64,000 nucleotides of DNA. Source: Sitta carolinensis. Taxonomy: Eukaryota > Chordata > Aves > Passeriformes > Sittidae. Positions 11,030-26,279 of this stretch are shown piece by piece. The stretch spans positions 9,538,452 through 9,602,451 of the forward strand of contig CM063294.1 in assembly GCA_032173965.1 (NCBI GenBank). Reading direction: 5' to 3'. Each line of letters starts with the position of its first letter. Position 1 is the stretch's first letter. The notes below the pieces were generated by a model. That model saw only the letters and a program-made list of their open reading frames with translations, searched no databases and was not told the DNA's origin. Made by a program: the position numbers and the translations under genes.

Positions 11030-11290
11030 TGTCATTCTGGGGGGGCGGGGGTTCGCAGTGGGGGGCGGCTAGGGTAGCGCTGTGACCCCACTTCAGGCAG
11101 GGACCCAAACGTAGGCAGGGCAGGGCAGACAGGGAGCGCACCGCAGGCAGGGAGGGCTGCCGTCCCTGCCGCGCCGGAGCTGGCCAAGGCCGGGCGAGCG
11201 GCACCATCGCGTGGCGAGGGACCGGCGGTACAGGCAGCGCAGGCAGCGCCCGGGCTGCCGGCACGCCGTGCCCGTGCGGGACCAGTGAGC
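11030..11290. promoter_or_regulatory. Small orphan CpG island
   Basis: The segment is CpG-dense (GGCGGGGG, GCGCCGGAGC, GGCGAGCGGC) with no recognisable exon on either strand. It could be the promoter of an unannotated transcript, an enhancer-type CpG island, or the remnant of a lost gene's promoter. The sequence alone does not decide. Confidence 0.35.
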
Positions 11291-11335
11291 AAGGCGGGCA
11301 GAGCCACCCCCGATCCGCTCTTGCAGCAACCACAG

Positions 11336-11470
11336 TTTGGGGTGCTACTCCCCTTTATTACATCCCCTCATCCCGGTCCCGCCGCCTGCAGCATCCCCAC
11401 TTCGGGGTGCTACCCCCTCCCCATACTGCATCCCACTCATCCCGGTCCCGCCGCCTGCAGCACCCCCAGC
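11336..11470. repeat. Two tandem copies of a ~66-bp unit
   Basis: Both copies begin near GGGGTGCTAC (11338 and 11404) and end with CATCCCGGTCCCGCCGCCTG then CAGCA. They differ by point changes and small gaps in the middle. This is a simple local duplication. The first copy contains TTTATT at 11354-11359, the nearest minus-strand AATAAA found downstream of EIF4E1B. Confidence 0.7.
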
Positions 11471-13011
11471 CCCATTGCCCGAGCCGGGAGGGCAGTGCGG
11501 TGCTGTTGCCCTTGCACCTGCACAGAGAAATGACCTAAAGCCGTCACACGATGCAAGGACACAGGGACATGGCCTGACAGACCTCCTGCCAGGGATGAGC
11601 TCCCATCTTCAGTCCCTAGTATCATCTTCTGCCTGGTACAGGAGCAATATTGGGTGGTGGAGGGCCCTGCACTGCCCTCGGGGAGCTGGAAAGCTGATGT
11701 CCCTGGAGAAATCAGCTGAGTCCCAGGGACACAGCTCTCCGCAGCCGTGGCAGCTTCCCAGGGTAGTGCAGGGCTCAGCAAGCTCAACCCCACAGGCTGC
11801 ACTGCAGGCAGTCAAGACCCTGGGTGACACAGCTACAGCAGCTGCCTGTCAAGCTGTGACCAGACAGGTCACAGCCAGTTCTAAGAGCAGAGAGTGGTCA
11901 ATACTTCATCCTTCTGCAGGACCAGGTCTCTGCAGAGCCTGTCTGCAGGCAGGGCAGCACTGAGCTGTCACAGCAGGTGACAAGCAGCCCTGGCTCTGGG
12001 CTGATGAGGTGGCACAGATGGGCTGGACTTGTGGCCCTGGACAAGGTGCAACCCTAGGCTGAGATGGAGCCTGGGTGCTGCTGGAGAGAGTGGAGGATAG
12101 TCCTGGATAAGAGCTGCAGTGAGGGCAGAACTGCAGCTGCCACTGCCAGGAGGTGAGCAGATAGCTCCACCTCTAGAATCTGACTAGGCAGGGAAGCACA
12201 GATACAGCAATCAAACACAAATAAAAGATTAAAGGACTGAGTGTGGGGGTGGTCTGGAAGAGAACATGGTGGGTCAGGACCACCAGGAGGGACAGAGAAG
12301 GCATGAACCATGGAAAGGAGGAGCCAGCAAAGTCCCAGGGTTCAAAAAACTGAGGCTGTGAACCTGCAGGTCTGGCACCAACAAAACCTGGGGAAGAAAG
12401 TGAGCTTCATAGCACCTATGCTGCAAGCTTCTGTGGGAGGGGATGCAGCATGGGGACCATGCTGTGCTGCAGCCCAACACCCACCCTGCAGGGACACTGC
12501 CAACCCTCAGCTGGGTAACTGATCTTCCTGAGAAGGCAGACCCACATCCCACAGATGTACAGTGACTTAGGAGAAAAGTGGACCAGCTCCCCAGGCTGAG
12601 CTGACCCAGATGAGCTGTGTCTCTGTAGTCCCTCCCATGCACAGGTTTGCAGGGCAGTGAGCTGTGCCCATGCCTTGGCCAGGGGAGGACAGAATAGCAC
12701 CCTTCTGGGAGCTACCCAGGGCTCCCTAAAACACAGGAAACATCCCCACAGCCTCAGGGAGAGTGGGACTGGTCCCAGGCTCTAAGGGATGTGAGGGGAC
12801 ATGTGCAGTGTCCCAAGCCTGCAGCGATGCCAGTTCTGCACTGCTCACCCAGAATGGAGGGGCCAGGATCTGGCACATCATCATGTCCCTTCCCAACAAA
12901 CAGGAGCCACCTCAGGCTGCCAAGAGCCCTGGAAATACAGATCATGCTCAGATGCAGAAATTCATTGTGAGACAGACAGTACATGAGGACTTCATAGGCA
13001 GCTCCCCACAG

Positions 13012-14395
13012 TCACACCACAAATTTGGTCTTGGCAAGGGAGCTGCTCTTGGTAGCTGTATCTGCATGAGCCTGGTACCCAATGGCCACCTTCTGTGACA
13101 GGCCCAGGTGCTCCTTGTAGACACGCCTGCAGGAGAGAAGGGGATGATGAACAGTGCAGCACCACTTCTCCCATGGGGCCGATTCCCCCAGGCAGGGGGA
13201 GCCCTTATTCCCCTGTGCAGTCTCCCTGAAGCTGCATTACCCGATGTGGGTGACCCCTTCCTGGTTCTCTGCTTCCCGAGTCCAGATGGCAATCTTGTCC
13301 CCCTTAGCACGGATGTTGATGACGGCCCCGCACACCTCATCACTGTACTCATCAAACATCTCCCCAATGAGGCACAGCAGCTGTTGGGAGGAGGATGGGA
13401 GAGAGTCCCCACTGGGGCTCAGCCCTGGGGCAGGGCCCCACAGCCAGGACCCTCGAGTGGTGGGGTCACACTCACAGTGTCCAGCCAGAAGCGGTCCAGC
13501 TCGGTGTGCCGCTGCTGCTTGGCCAGGGTGATGAGCCAGCGCCCACCACGCTTGTTCTGGCTGTCCTCCCACATGGGCTCAATGCCATCCTAGGGGTGGG
13601 CAAGGGGACAGTCAGGGCCACCAAGCACCCAGCCAGAGCTGGCCTGGGGAGCTGTGAACATCCCCTCCCACTTTATGGTCAGGGCATCCTGACTGCCTTA
13701 CCAGCACCCAGCGTGCCCCCTTAATGCTGGGGGGATTCTGAGGATGGGGTATTGTACCTTGAAGAGGGAGTAATCACAGCCAGCTGTGAGCTTGCTGGCC
13801 AGCTGGATGTGACTGTACAGCCTGTGTGGATGGAGACACAGAAGCAGGTGAGAATAGGCACCTCAGGCTCAGACCCTCCACCACAACATCTGCAGAAGGG
13901 GCACACTTGGTGTGCCCACCCAATGGACACTCACGCCCAGAAGTCCTCCACAGTGTTGAATTTGGTGACAAGGCGCAGATTTGCCTGCCACATCTTGCTC
14001 TTGTCATTCTTGAAAAACCACAGAGCCCATCTGGGGAGGGAGGGAAATGGGGTGTTCAACTATGCCCGAGTCTCCCTCCTGCCCCAGCACACCCCTCCCA
14101 GTGCTGGGAGAGGCTGTACATGGCCAGGCCCCCCAAACCTGTTCTGCAGAGGGTGCTTGCACAGGATATCTGCCGGGAGCAGCTCCTGCTGCCGAGCCCT
14201 CTGCCGGCGTCGCTCCTGTTGCCTCTGCAGAGAAAGGTGGGACAGCCCCAAAGAGCCCCATGACCACTCCAGCAGGGAGCCTGCAGCCCCCCAGCTACCT
14301 CCCACTCTGGGCACCCCGAGGGCTAGCAGGGCTCTCTGCATTTTACAGCCTCCCCAGCCCACTGGGCGAGCACCCACCTGCTCCCCTGTAGCCAT
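13012..14395 (-). CDS. EIF4E1B: EIF4E1B, eukaryotic translation initiation factor 4E family member 1B
   Basis: A cap-binding protein of the eIF4E-1B type, in vertebrates mainly an oocyte and early-embryo factor linked to repression of maternal mRNAs. Seven coding exons join in frame: 14378-14395, 14139-14224, 13935-14030, 13758-13821, 13476-13589, 13241-13380 and 13012-13126, with GT/AG at every junction. They give 210 residues, ending AKTKFVV. Conserved eIF4E features are all present: HPLQNRWALWFFKND near residues 30-44, cap-stacking Trp49 and Trp95 with Glu96 (in EPMWED), Trp66 of the 4E-BP/eIF4G face (EDFWALY), and Trp159 (IWTREAEN), numbering about seven below canonical eIF4E. The first exon codes only MATGEQ; the N-terminus (RQQERRRQRARQQ) is short and basic. 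Divergence from eIF4E1 (AGCDYSLFK, TREAEN) and position beside SNCB favour 1B over EIF4E. No minus-strand AATAAA is close to the stop. Confidence 0.96.
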
Positions 14396-18461
<4,066 letters not shown>

Positions 18462-18918
18462 TGGACCCCCATCCTTGCCTCTTCCACCAGCAGCACAACG
18501 AACCGCCGGTAGCCCCCTGCTCCTCTCCAGCCGGCCCCGGCCGGTGCCTGTGCGCCGGGGAGGAGCAGGGGTGCCCCTGCCCCGTTCGCTCACGAGTTCT
18601 TCCTCCAGTTCCGTTCCAAGGGACCGTGTCCGTGTCTCCGTAACATGTCTAGCAGTGAGAAACACCCGCTGTGTCCAAGCCCCCGAGCCCCGGCGCGTGC
18701 CCGAGCCGTGGGTGCTGCCCGCAGGGGCTGGTGCGTGTGCGTGTGAGCGTGTGTGTGAAGCCCGGGTTTATGGCTCTGTCTCCCTCCCAGCGCCATAAAC
18801 CCCGGCTGTGTCCCGGCGTGTCTGTGTGTGTACAAAGCATGTTTCCCTGCTCGCGGGCTGCTGTACATTTCGCTTGCACGCGTGTCCCTGTGGTTCTGCT
18901 CTGGTCATTGTGGAACTA

Positions 18919-18955
18919 TTTTTTTTTATATATATATCTCTCTCTCTATCTATGG
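18919..18955. repeat. T/AT/CT simple tract in SNCB 3'UTR
   Basis: A T run passes into (AT)n and then (CT)n. It is low-complexity and likely length-polymorphic. Confidence 0.8.
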
Positions 18956-19153
18956 GTGGACGGGTCTTTTGCCTTTGTGAACCCCTGGCGCCCCAGCCCG
19001 TTCCCCAGCCTGCTGGGTGGTGACGGTGCCTGCGCCCCCCCCCGAGGTCCCATAGTGCCGACGCTGTGTTGTGACGTGGCATGGATATTCCCCCGTCGCT
19101 GGATGTGCAATACGAGGGCAGCTGCCAGTGACACAGCTGCCCCCGTGTCCGTG

Positions 19154-19159
19154 AATAAA
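19154..19159 (+). terminator. SNCB poly(A) signal
   Basis: AATAAA in GTGAATAAAGCC, 0.7 kb after the SNCB stop; the first plus-strand canonical hexamer downstream. Confidence 0.85.
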
Positions 19160-19189
19160 GCCAACTCTTGTCTGTAGCCCCCTGGTCCT

Positions 19190-22100
19190 GGTTGTGGGGT
19201 CCCTGGGGATGGGTTGGCTCTGTGCTTTGGGGGCAGGGATGGTTTTGCTAAGAGGAATGGGGCTGGTACTGGGGGAGTGGGCAGGGCTGGTTGCTCATGA
19301 GGACAAGATGCCTTTCTGTCTGCTGGTTGCTGCAGCACAGCAGGTCACTGTGCCCTGGGCCTCCAGCCAGACTCTGGCTGAGACTTGGGGTGCAGGCAGT
19401 GTCCCTATACCACCTGCAGGGCTTTGCATCTGCAGGGGGCCCAGTGGGGCTGAGGACAACAAGCCAGGATGAGGGCAGACACAGCCCTGGGCTCCAGCAC
19501 TGGTTCCCTCCCTTCCTCTGTGCCCCTGCTCCCCTCAAGGGGCGGGGGACATGGCTGTCACCCACAGCTTGTTCAGATGCAGTGTGACCACCTGAAGGGC
19601 AGGTGGGTGTCACACATGCTGTGGGATGTCTGCCATGGCAGGAGGTCCTGTGCCCACCCCACAGCACCATCCTTGGGTCTTCAACTCTCCCAGGGCAGGG
19701 CCAGCAACCCAGCCTGGGCCCCCAGCTAGCCTTTAGCCCCTTGACTGCATCACAAGTTGGGGTGAGAGGCTGGGCTGAGTGTCCCTGCCTTGAATATCAG
19801 ATTAGATCCCCCACCTGTGCTGGCTCGCCAGCTTTGCCAGCAAGGAGTGAAGCTGCAGCAGTCAGCATGGAGACACAACAGGTTTGCTGATGCCAGCAAA
19901 TCCTACCCTGGCTCTGGCTGCAGCAGTGCTCATAACACCCACTGAGTGTCACTGGAAGGATTGAGACAGCTCTTTGGGGGCTGACTGGCTGTTCCCCTAG
20001 AAGATTTTTTCCTTCCCTTGTCCAATTCTGCCATCCATGGGCAAGCAGACAAAGCAGCAGCAGCATGGCTTGCCCCAGTGCCAGGGAGGCTGTGAAGGGA
20101 CTGGGGCAGAGGCAGTGTGGGGGAAGACAAGCCTGGGAGAGCTGGGAGCCAGAGAGCTGGGAGAGAACTTGCTCAAACCAATGCTTCATAGAAAGCAGGT
20201 GTCTCTGTGCAGCACAGCAGGACTGTGACCCTCACCAGGGCAGCTCACCTGGGTGCTGTGTCTGTAGGAGCAGCTGACCTCACTGTGAACACCTGCTCCA
20301 GGTTCCTGTCCACACCTAGGCTGTACTTGCAGTCATGGCTGTGATTTTCTAGAGAGAGTAGAGCTGCGAAGCTGGCGTCTGCCAGGAGGGTCAGAGTTTC
20401 CCATGTAGGCAGTGCCACATGTGTGAGCACCGGGCACAAGCCTGGCACGACCCTGGAAATGGGGTACAGAGCTTTGTGGGAACAGAGAGAGGGACAGGGA
20501 CCCAGCAGCAACAAGAGTACTGCTGAGCATGAGGCTTTGTCTGAGATGGATGGAGTCACTGTGGGAAGATGAACCCAGACCTTGTGCTGACCTGCCAGGA
20601 ACTGTGATGAGGAGCCATGAGTGGGAAGCTCTCAAACACAGCCAAGGGTCTCTGTATCAAGGCAAAGAGCCCAAGAACAAGGATGGGTGAGGAAAGATGC
20701 CTCAGGTACCTCGGCTGACTGTTTCATGGTGTAGGAAAATCCTAAACACAATGGTGGGAGGAAGCTGGTATTTGTAGCAGTCCCCTGCTTTGCTTACTTT
20801 TTTCTGCTGCCCGTGATTTTCAGTGCCAACACGGTGACACCCCAGTACCTTCGAGAGCATCATCTCCTCTGCCCTGGGGGAAGATCTGATACAACAGTGA
20901 AGACTGAGGATGCAGAAAAGCCAGCCAAGGTCATTCCAACGATCCTTGCTCCCTGCCAGCAAATGGAAGGGTTTGGGTTTTCCTTCTCCAGGTCATGTAA
21001 CCTGCTACCTCCACCTCATGCTCCATCCCTCTGGCACAGCTGGCAAGATACCAGTGTGGTGATGTGGCACCTTCCTGGGCTGTTGAAGTCCTAAGGCCAA
21101 AGTTCAGCTGCACTGCTGCCACTCACACACCAATGCAGGGTCTGTCAGGAGCATGTGGCATGAGTGGTCTGTCCATTTGCTTGCTCTGGGGTGTCTTTTC
21201 CCTCCTGAGCTGATTCTCAACAGTGGCAGGGATGAGGGTGTCATGAGACATCTCCAGGATGCTGCTGGACAGATCCAGATCTGGTTTTGGGAAGCCAGCT
21301 ATGGTGCTGTGGTCTTGGAATGTGCAGGAGAGTCCTGTTGTTAAGCACAGCCCTCAGAGCTGGGTCTGTAGGACACGAGGGGCAGACACCTTCTCTGTGG
21401 GCATTTCAGAGACAGGCACTGACCACCACCCCTTAAAGAACAGGGATTGGGATGACTGGGCTCAACTCACCTGCTCGTAGTCTTATAGTGCCTTGGTGCT
21501 GGTCCTTCTGGAATTGTAAATGGCTCTGTCTGTGCCCCCCACACAGATACAGCAGGCACCAGAATTGTGCAGGTGTTCAGCCCACTTTGCCAAAGCCCTA
21601 CAGAGACACTGAGCAGAGATGGTGTGGGGAGAGGGAGGCTGTGGGGACAAACATTAAAGCTGACTCTCTGTGCTGTTAATAGCTCTCTCTCAGGAGCTTT
21701 TGCTGAAAAGCACAAATAGAAACCTCAACATAGCTATTCTTGGTGAATGTTTTGGCTGGATAGAGACTGGGACCTGGCAGGACAGAGATCTTGGCTAGTG
21801 AGAGGGTAGTGAAAAGCAGAGTCTGCTCATCTTCCAGCTTGTCCTGTCTTGGTCACCTCCAGAGCTCCTGGACTTGATGTTCCAAGCACAACATGCTGTT
21901 CAGTTCCTAAGACAGAAAACAGATCCAGTGAGAAACCATCCCTTGGTGGGGACCATGCAGCACCCAGGCACAATATGAGCAATCTTGCACCTCACACTCC
22001 TGTGCAATTTGCTGCCACAGCATCAGCTCAGAGCAGGGCCATGGGGGAGATCAACTTTCCTTACTGGGACAGAGGATTTTCCACTGCTTGCCCCAAAGCC

Positions 22101-24575
22101 CTTAGCAGCTTGGTACAGCTCCTGGAAGCAAAAGTGGCACTGCAAAACCAGTCCCAAAACACAGCAGCACTATCCACATAGTAGTCAAGGCCTTCAGCTG
22201 TCTCACTCTGTGCTGTATCAGCGAAGCAGAAGGATGTGTGGAAAGGAAAAGGATCAGCATAGACAAGGCCACTCCTGAGGGTGCTGTGGGCAGCAGCTCA
22301 GGGTGCAGCCTTGGTTCAAAGCCTCTTCCACGAGGGAGGGAACTTCTATGAGGAGAGAGGGCTTGGGGTGATACACAGAGTGCCAGCAGGACTCCAGCTG
22401 TGTGTTTTCCAGTTTATTCCTCCCTGCCAATGGCCTCAGGAAGGGGCAGATGCAGGCGCTGGGTCGGGATAGCAGCACCCGGCCAAGAACAGGAGCTCCT
22501 GGAGTTACAGCAGGGGGAAGCACCTCACCACAGTTGTGAGCTGGTCCTGGTCTGCAGGGAAGAGAGGGAAGGACCTTCCTGGGAGGAGGGGAGAAAATGC
22601 AGTACAGGTACTCTCAGGGTCCCACCGAGTTCTCAGGCTCCAAGCAGGTGCTATCAGAATTTACTCAGTGCCCCACTGAGTGGGTGTAGATGTTTGCTAT
22701 TCAAAACATCTCCCATTCCCCAAGTGCTGACATCAGGGGCCAGCACACCAATCCCAGGCCCTGTGGAGGTAGAAAAATCCATCACATCTTGTCTTGCAAC
22801 TCATTTGCTGAGTTCTAACCAAAGCATATCTAGAACTGGGTGATTTCCACGAGCTGGTCATGGTCTCAGACACACCAAGGACTCCCCTGACCAATGTGGT
22901 GCTGCCCATATCCCAGGGCCACCCCAGATTTCCTCAGGCATGAATGGCTTTGGCTTTCACAGGGCCTTTGCCTTGGCCCTTACCAAGAGGGAGTGTAGAG
23001 GCCTTTGCCTTGTGACCAGCACTCAAGGAACTCTCACAAGCTGAGGCAGGAGAAACCTTCACTCCTCGCTGATTCTGAGCAGGCCAGAGAGAGTACAGGA
23101 TAATGTCCAAGTCAGGACCCAGCCTCAGGGTCCCTCTACTCCAAATTCTCAGACAAAGTAAAGTGAGGGGATGGTGAAGCTCCAGGGCAGTGACAGGCAG
23201 TGATGTTGGCAGCTTCTGTATCTGCCTGGCCAGGCAGCTGCTGCCTGCTCCCCTGACTGCCAGCACACACTACTTACAGAGCTGGGACAAACCCACCACC
23301 TACAAACTCCTTCTTGGTCTTTTCTACAGTAAAAGACCCTGTTATTTTCTTGAGCTCGTGTTCCCATGCAAGAACAACAAAACAGTTGTTACTACAGGCC
23401 CCAGGAAAAATCACAGAGCCTCAGTACAGCATCCGGCAGCTGCCCTGCCCTGCCTGATGGCTCCAGGGAGTTTAGTCACAGCAGCTGGGGACCCCGGATT
23501 GGAAAAAAGAGATGTGTGAACTCCTGCCCCCTTTGCTCACTGCCCTTCTAAGCCCTTGCTGATTTGCCCCTTCCCCCAGCTCAGCAGGCAGTGGTGGGAG
23601 CATCCCCACTCCAGGCTCCCTCAACATGTCTCCGGTCAGATGCACCGACCCATAAACCAGAGTTCACCCCCCTCTCCCCGCCCCAAGCTGCTTTTCACAG
23701 GCGCTGGGTGAGTGTTACTCACTACAAACGTCTCCCCCCACTCGTCAGAGCTCATCGCTGCCATACGCACGGGGAGGGAGGGCTGTGCAAATGGAGCGTG
23801 AGTTATGGGCTGTCGGCAGGGAAACAAGGAGTGAACTCACCCAGTATTTCCTTGGATTGATCCTCACACCCACCATGGCAACACAAAAAGGAACATCTGG
23901 AAGAGGCTGGGTGAGGCAGACAGATGTTCTCTGCCAGCTCACCTGCTCCCCAGGGGAGGAAGTGACTGTGGTAATCGTGACCGTATCAGAGAATCCAGGC
24001 AAGGGGCCACCGCTTCCCGCCCCACACACGGCTCCCTGGTAATGCCATGGAGCCTCTGCAGAGCAGAGCTGAAGGCAGGACGGGATATGGACCTTGAGCC
24101 TGCCACAAATGCCACCAGCCAGAGCTGAATCCATGACAACCCAGGCACACTGACTGCATCTGAGTTGCACGATGCTTGACACTTCCTGATTAACACCAAC
24201 ATTCTGGGCTGCTAGTGGCGTTTTCTGCAACAAGACATGCCCTCACACATCTGTGCCCAGAGGAGCATGCTGCACTTCCAAAGAGCTGATTTTCACAGCA
24301 CCTAATGAGCTTTTCTGACTCATGGTCCCATCCCATGCCCAAGTCACCCTGTGCTTTTGTTCCCTTCGTACTTACCCACTACAGTGAATTTGTGTGCCAG
24401 CACTTTCTCTTCATCAGCATGGATTGAGCTGTTGAAACAAACGGTTGGGAAAGGAGAGAAAAGTGAAGAGTCCCTGCCTCTCTACCGCAAAGGCACAGAG
24501 TCACTGTAGGAAAGGCTTTTGCTCTTCTGGATCAGCAGCATCTGGTTGTGATAGATGATTGCATTGATGATCAGA
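19190..24575. other. SNCB-GPRIN1 intergenic DNA, nothing recognised
   Basis: About 5.4 kb of ordinary mixed sequence. All open frames are short, and none resembles a known protein or has a supporting splice pattern. No CpG island or obvious repeat family was seen apart from the CR1 element that follows. Confidence 0.6.
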
Positions 24576-24581
24576 GGGCAG

Positions 24582-24992
24582 GAGCATCTCAGCTATGGAG
24601 ACAGGATGGGAGAGCTGGAGCTGTTCAGCCTGGAGAAGAGAAGGCTCTGAGGAGACCTTAGAGCCCCTTCCAGTACCTAAGGAGAGCTGGAGAGGGATTT
24701 TTTACAAGGGAGTGGAGTGATAGGACAAGGGGAAAGTCTTTAAGCTGAAGGAAAATAGATTTAGATTAAATATTAGAAAGAAATCTTTCTCTGTGAGGGT
24801 GGTGAGGCCCTGGCACAGGATTCCCAGAGAAGCTGTGGCTGTCCCATCCCTCAAAGTGCTCAATGTCAGGTTGGATGGGACTCTAAGCAACCTGGTCTAG
24901 TGTAAGGTGTCCCTGTACACGGAAGGGGGTTGAAACTAGATGATTTTTAGGATCCCTTCCAACCCAAACCATTCATTGATTATATGACTCTC
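24582..24992 (+). mobile_element. CR1 LINE 3' end, plus orientation
   Basis: Matches the 3' end of avian CR1 retrotransposons in order: GTTCAGCCTGGAGAAGAGAA, GGAGACCTTAGAG, CTTTTTACAAGG-like, GTGAGGGTGGTGAGGC, GGTTGGATGGGACT, AGCAACCTGGTCTAGTG, and the terminal CCCTTCCAACCCAAACCATT followed by a degenerate ATTCATTGATTATATGAC tail. It is 5'-truncated with no reverse-transcriptase frame, as for nearly all genomic CR1 copies. Divergence from the usual consensus suggests an old, inactive insertion. Confidence 0.95.
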
Positions 24993-25346
24993 TGTGTTGG
25001 TTCTTTTCCAGAGCTCTCCTCATCCTGTGCTGAGAGATCTAACATGTGACCAGGTTGTTCCCCAGTGTCACCACCCAGCTCTGGCTGATTGATGCCATGC
25101 TCAGGTCCCTCTCAGTGGTACAGAGCAGCTGGCACAGCTGGGTCTCTCTGTGCCCCTATCCCTGCCTCTGCCCCCAGCTGGTCCTGGGGCCATACCCCTG
25201 TCTGTACCCAGGAATATCCTGAATGATGTTCTCAGCCACCAGGCTGCAGTGTCCTGCCTGCAGTGTCCTCCCATCCCACAGGGCTGTGGCAGGGGCTGTA
25301 TTTTGGGGCACCTGGGACACAAGGTGCTGGCAGGGATCAGATACAA

Positions 25347-25369
25347 CCCCCCCCCCCCCCCCCCCCCCC
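25347..25369. repeat. Poly-C tract (C23)
   Basis: A run of 23 cytosines. Such tracts are prone to slippage and to assembly length error, and can form i-motif or G4 structure on the opposite strand. Confidence 0.9.
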
Positions 25370-25639
25370 AGCATATCCACACCAAGGCAGGTGGGAAAAC
25401 AGTGTTATTTTTAGGCTGCTTGGTATTTTCTGATCTCTGGGTAACATCCTTGTCATCCCAAGACACTCACAGCCCTGGGCACGCTGAGGGTGTTCCTGCT
25501 GGTGACATGACTTGGGAGACAACACGGGACGCATGGCTGTGACTGGAGATGGCATCCCGGTGCCCCTGGGCATCCCCCGCCGCTGCCATCTGCCAACACC
25601 CCAGCACCTCCCCACCGCACATCTCTGCCCGTGGGCAGC

Positions 25640-26030
25640 CGTGCGTGAAGGCGACGTGACTGCGAGAGGCCGTGGGAAACCCTTCTCCTCCTGCCGGGCA
25701 GCGCCGCCGGGGTCACCTTCCCAAGCAGAGCCCGCCGGCTGTGTCCCACGGCACCACCGGGCCCCGGAGCGCGGCTGGGGCTGAGCCGAGCGCGGGGAGC
25801 GTGTGCTGCCCGGTGCTGCGGCGTGTGCGGGCGCCGGCGGCTGCGGGGGAGCCCGGTGCGCGTTCACGTGGCGCTGCCCGTGCGGCGTGGGAGGTGGGCC
25901 ACGGCGCCCGGGGAGGGGGTGCCGTGCTACCTGCGCCAGCACCCCCTCCGCCGAGGGAGAACGCGCTTTTCAGGCAGCTGCCTGGCTCCTCCCGAGCCGG
26001 CAGCGCGGGAGTGCGTTGCCAAGGCAATGG
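25640..26030. promoter_or_regulatory. CpG island upstream of the 82-codon ORF
   Basis: CpG density rises in this segment (GCCGCCGGGG, GGCGCCGGCGGCTGCGG, ACGGCGCCCGG), then falls after the ATG at 26,027. No annotated gene starts here in the mammalian order, so it may serve an unannotated transcript or be a distal GPRIN1 promoter. Confidence 0.45.
26015..26028. promoter_or_regulatory. RFX-type X-box
   Basis: GTTGCCAAGGCAAT matches the palindromic RFX site GTTGCCATGGCAAC at 12 of 14 positions. It overlaps the ATG of the short ORF. RFX factors act on ciliary and neuronal genes; binding here is inferred. Confidence 0.5.
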
Positions 26031-26275
26031 GGACCATCTTACTCATCCTCCTCGCTATTGTTCTCCTGCCAGCCCTGAGGTGCCCGGGCGGGGAGAGGAG
26101 GAGGAGGAGAAGGCAGCCAGCCTGGGATGAAGGCTGCCTGCGGGGAGGGGAGGATGCTCCTCATGACATCCCCCCCTCCTCCCGCCCCAACCTCCAGCCA
26201 GCTCTAGTGGGACGGGGACACGCTGGTGGCAAGATGCCGATGGGGATGGGGAGAGACGCTGCTGGCGGAGCTTAG
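26027..26275 (+). CDS. Hypothetical 82-residue protein with N-terminal membrane segment
   Basis: Not recognised. The ATG has a strong Kozak context (G at -3, G at +4) at the edge of a CpG island. It opens an 82-codon frame whose first 18 residues are strongly hydrophobic (MGTILLILLAIVLLPALR), followed by a basic run (ERRRRRRQ) and a glycine/proline-rich tail. This is the topology of a signal anchor or a small single-pass membrane protein, with the arginines predicting a cytosolic C-terminal side. No splice partner or nearby poly(A) signal was identified. It may be a micropeptide of an unannotated transcript, a first exon reading into intron, or chance. Confidence that it is a real gene is low. 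Confidence 0.25.
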   Translation: MGTILLILLAIVLLPALRCPGGERRRRRRQPAWDEGCLRGGEDAPHDIPPSSRPNLQPALVGRGHAGGKMPMGMGRDAAGGA

Positions 26276-26279
26276 AGAG

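Larger units (their letters stand above)
4421..12990. other. Gene-free interval between UNC5A and EIF4E1B, rich in AT islands
   Basis: No exon of a recognisable protein is visible on either strand. Mammals carry TSPAN17 here, but I find no tetraspanin signature (CCG motif, PxSCC) in any frame. Instead, short AT-rich, homeobox-motif-rich blocks recur at about 4.94, 5.38, 5.99, 6.36, 6.75-6.95, 7.24, 8.29, 10.29 and 10.6 kb, separated by ordinary GC-rich sequence. Bases 11,030-11,290 are a small CpG-rich island with no gene I can name. Confidence 0.6.
18462..19185 (+). other. SNCB: SNCB 3'UTR
   Basis: About 0.7 kb follows the stop, with TG-rich stretches and a T8(AT)n(CT)n simple tract at 18,920-18,955. 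It ends at the AATAAA at 19,154. A TGTCTGTAG stretch about 15 bases downstream fits a cleavage region. Confidence 0.8.

Noticed and set aside
12228..12240. AATAAA/ATTAAA near 12,229 as a gene end
   Set aside because: It is on the plus strand, whereas the only nearby gene (EIF4E1B) is on the minus strand; no plus-strand gene precedes it.
13012..14395. Assignment to canonical EIF4E instead of EIF4E1B
   Set aside because: Sequence differences (such as TREAEN and the basic short N-terminus) and position beside SNCB fit the 1B paralogue.
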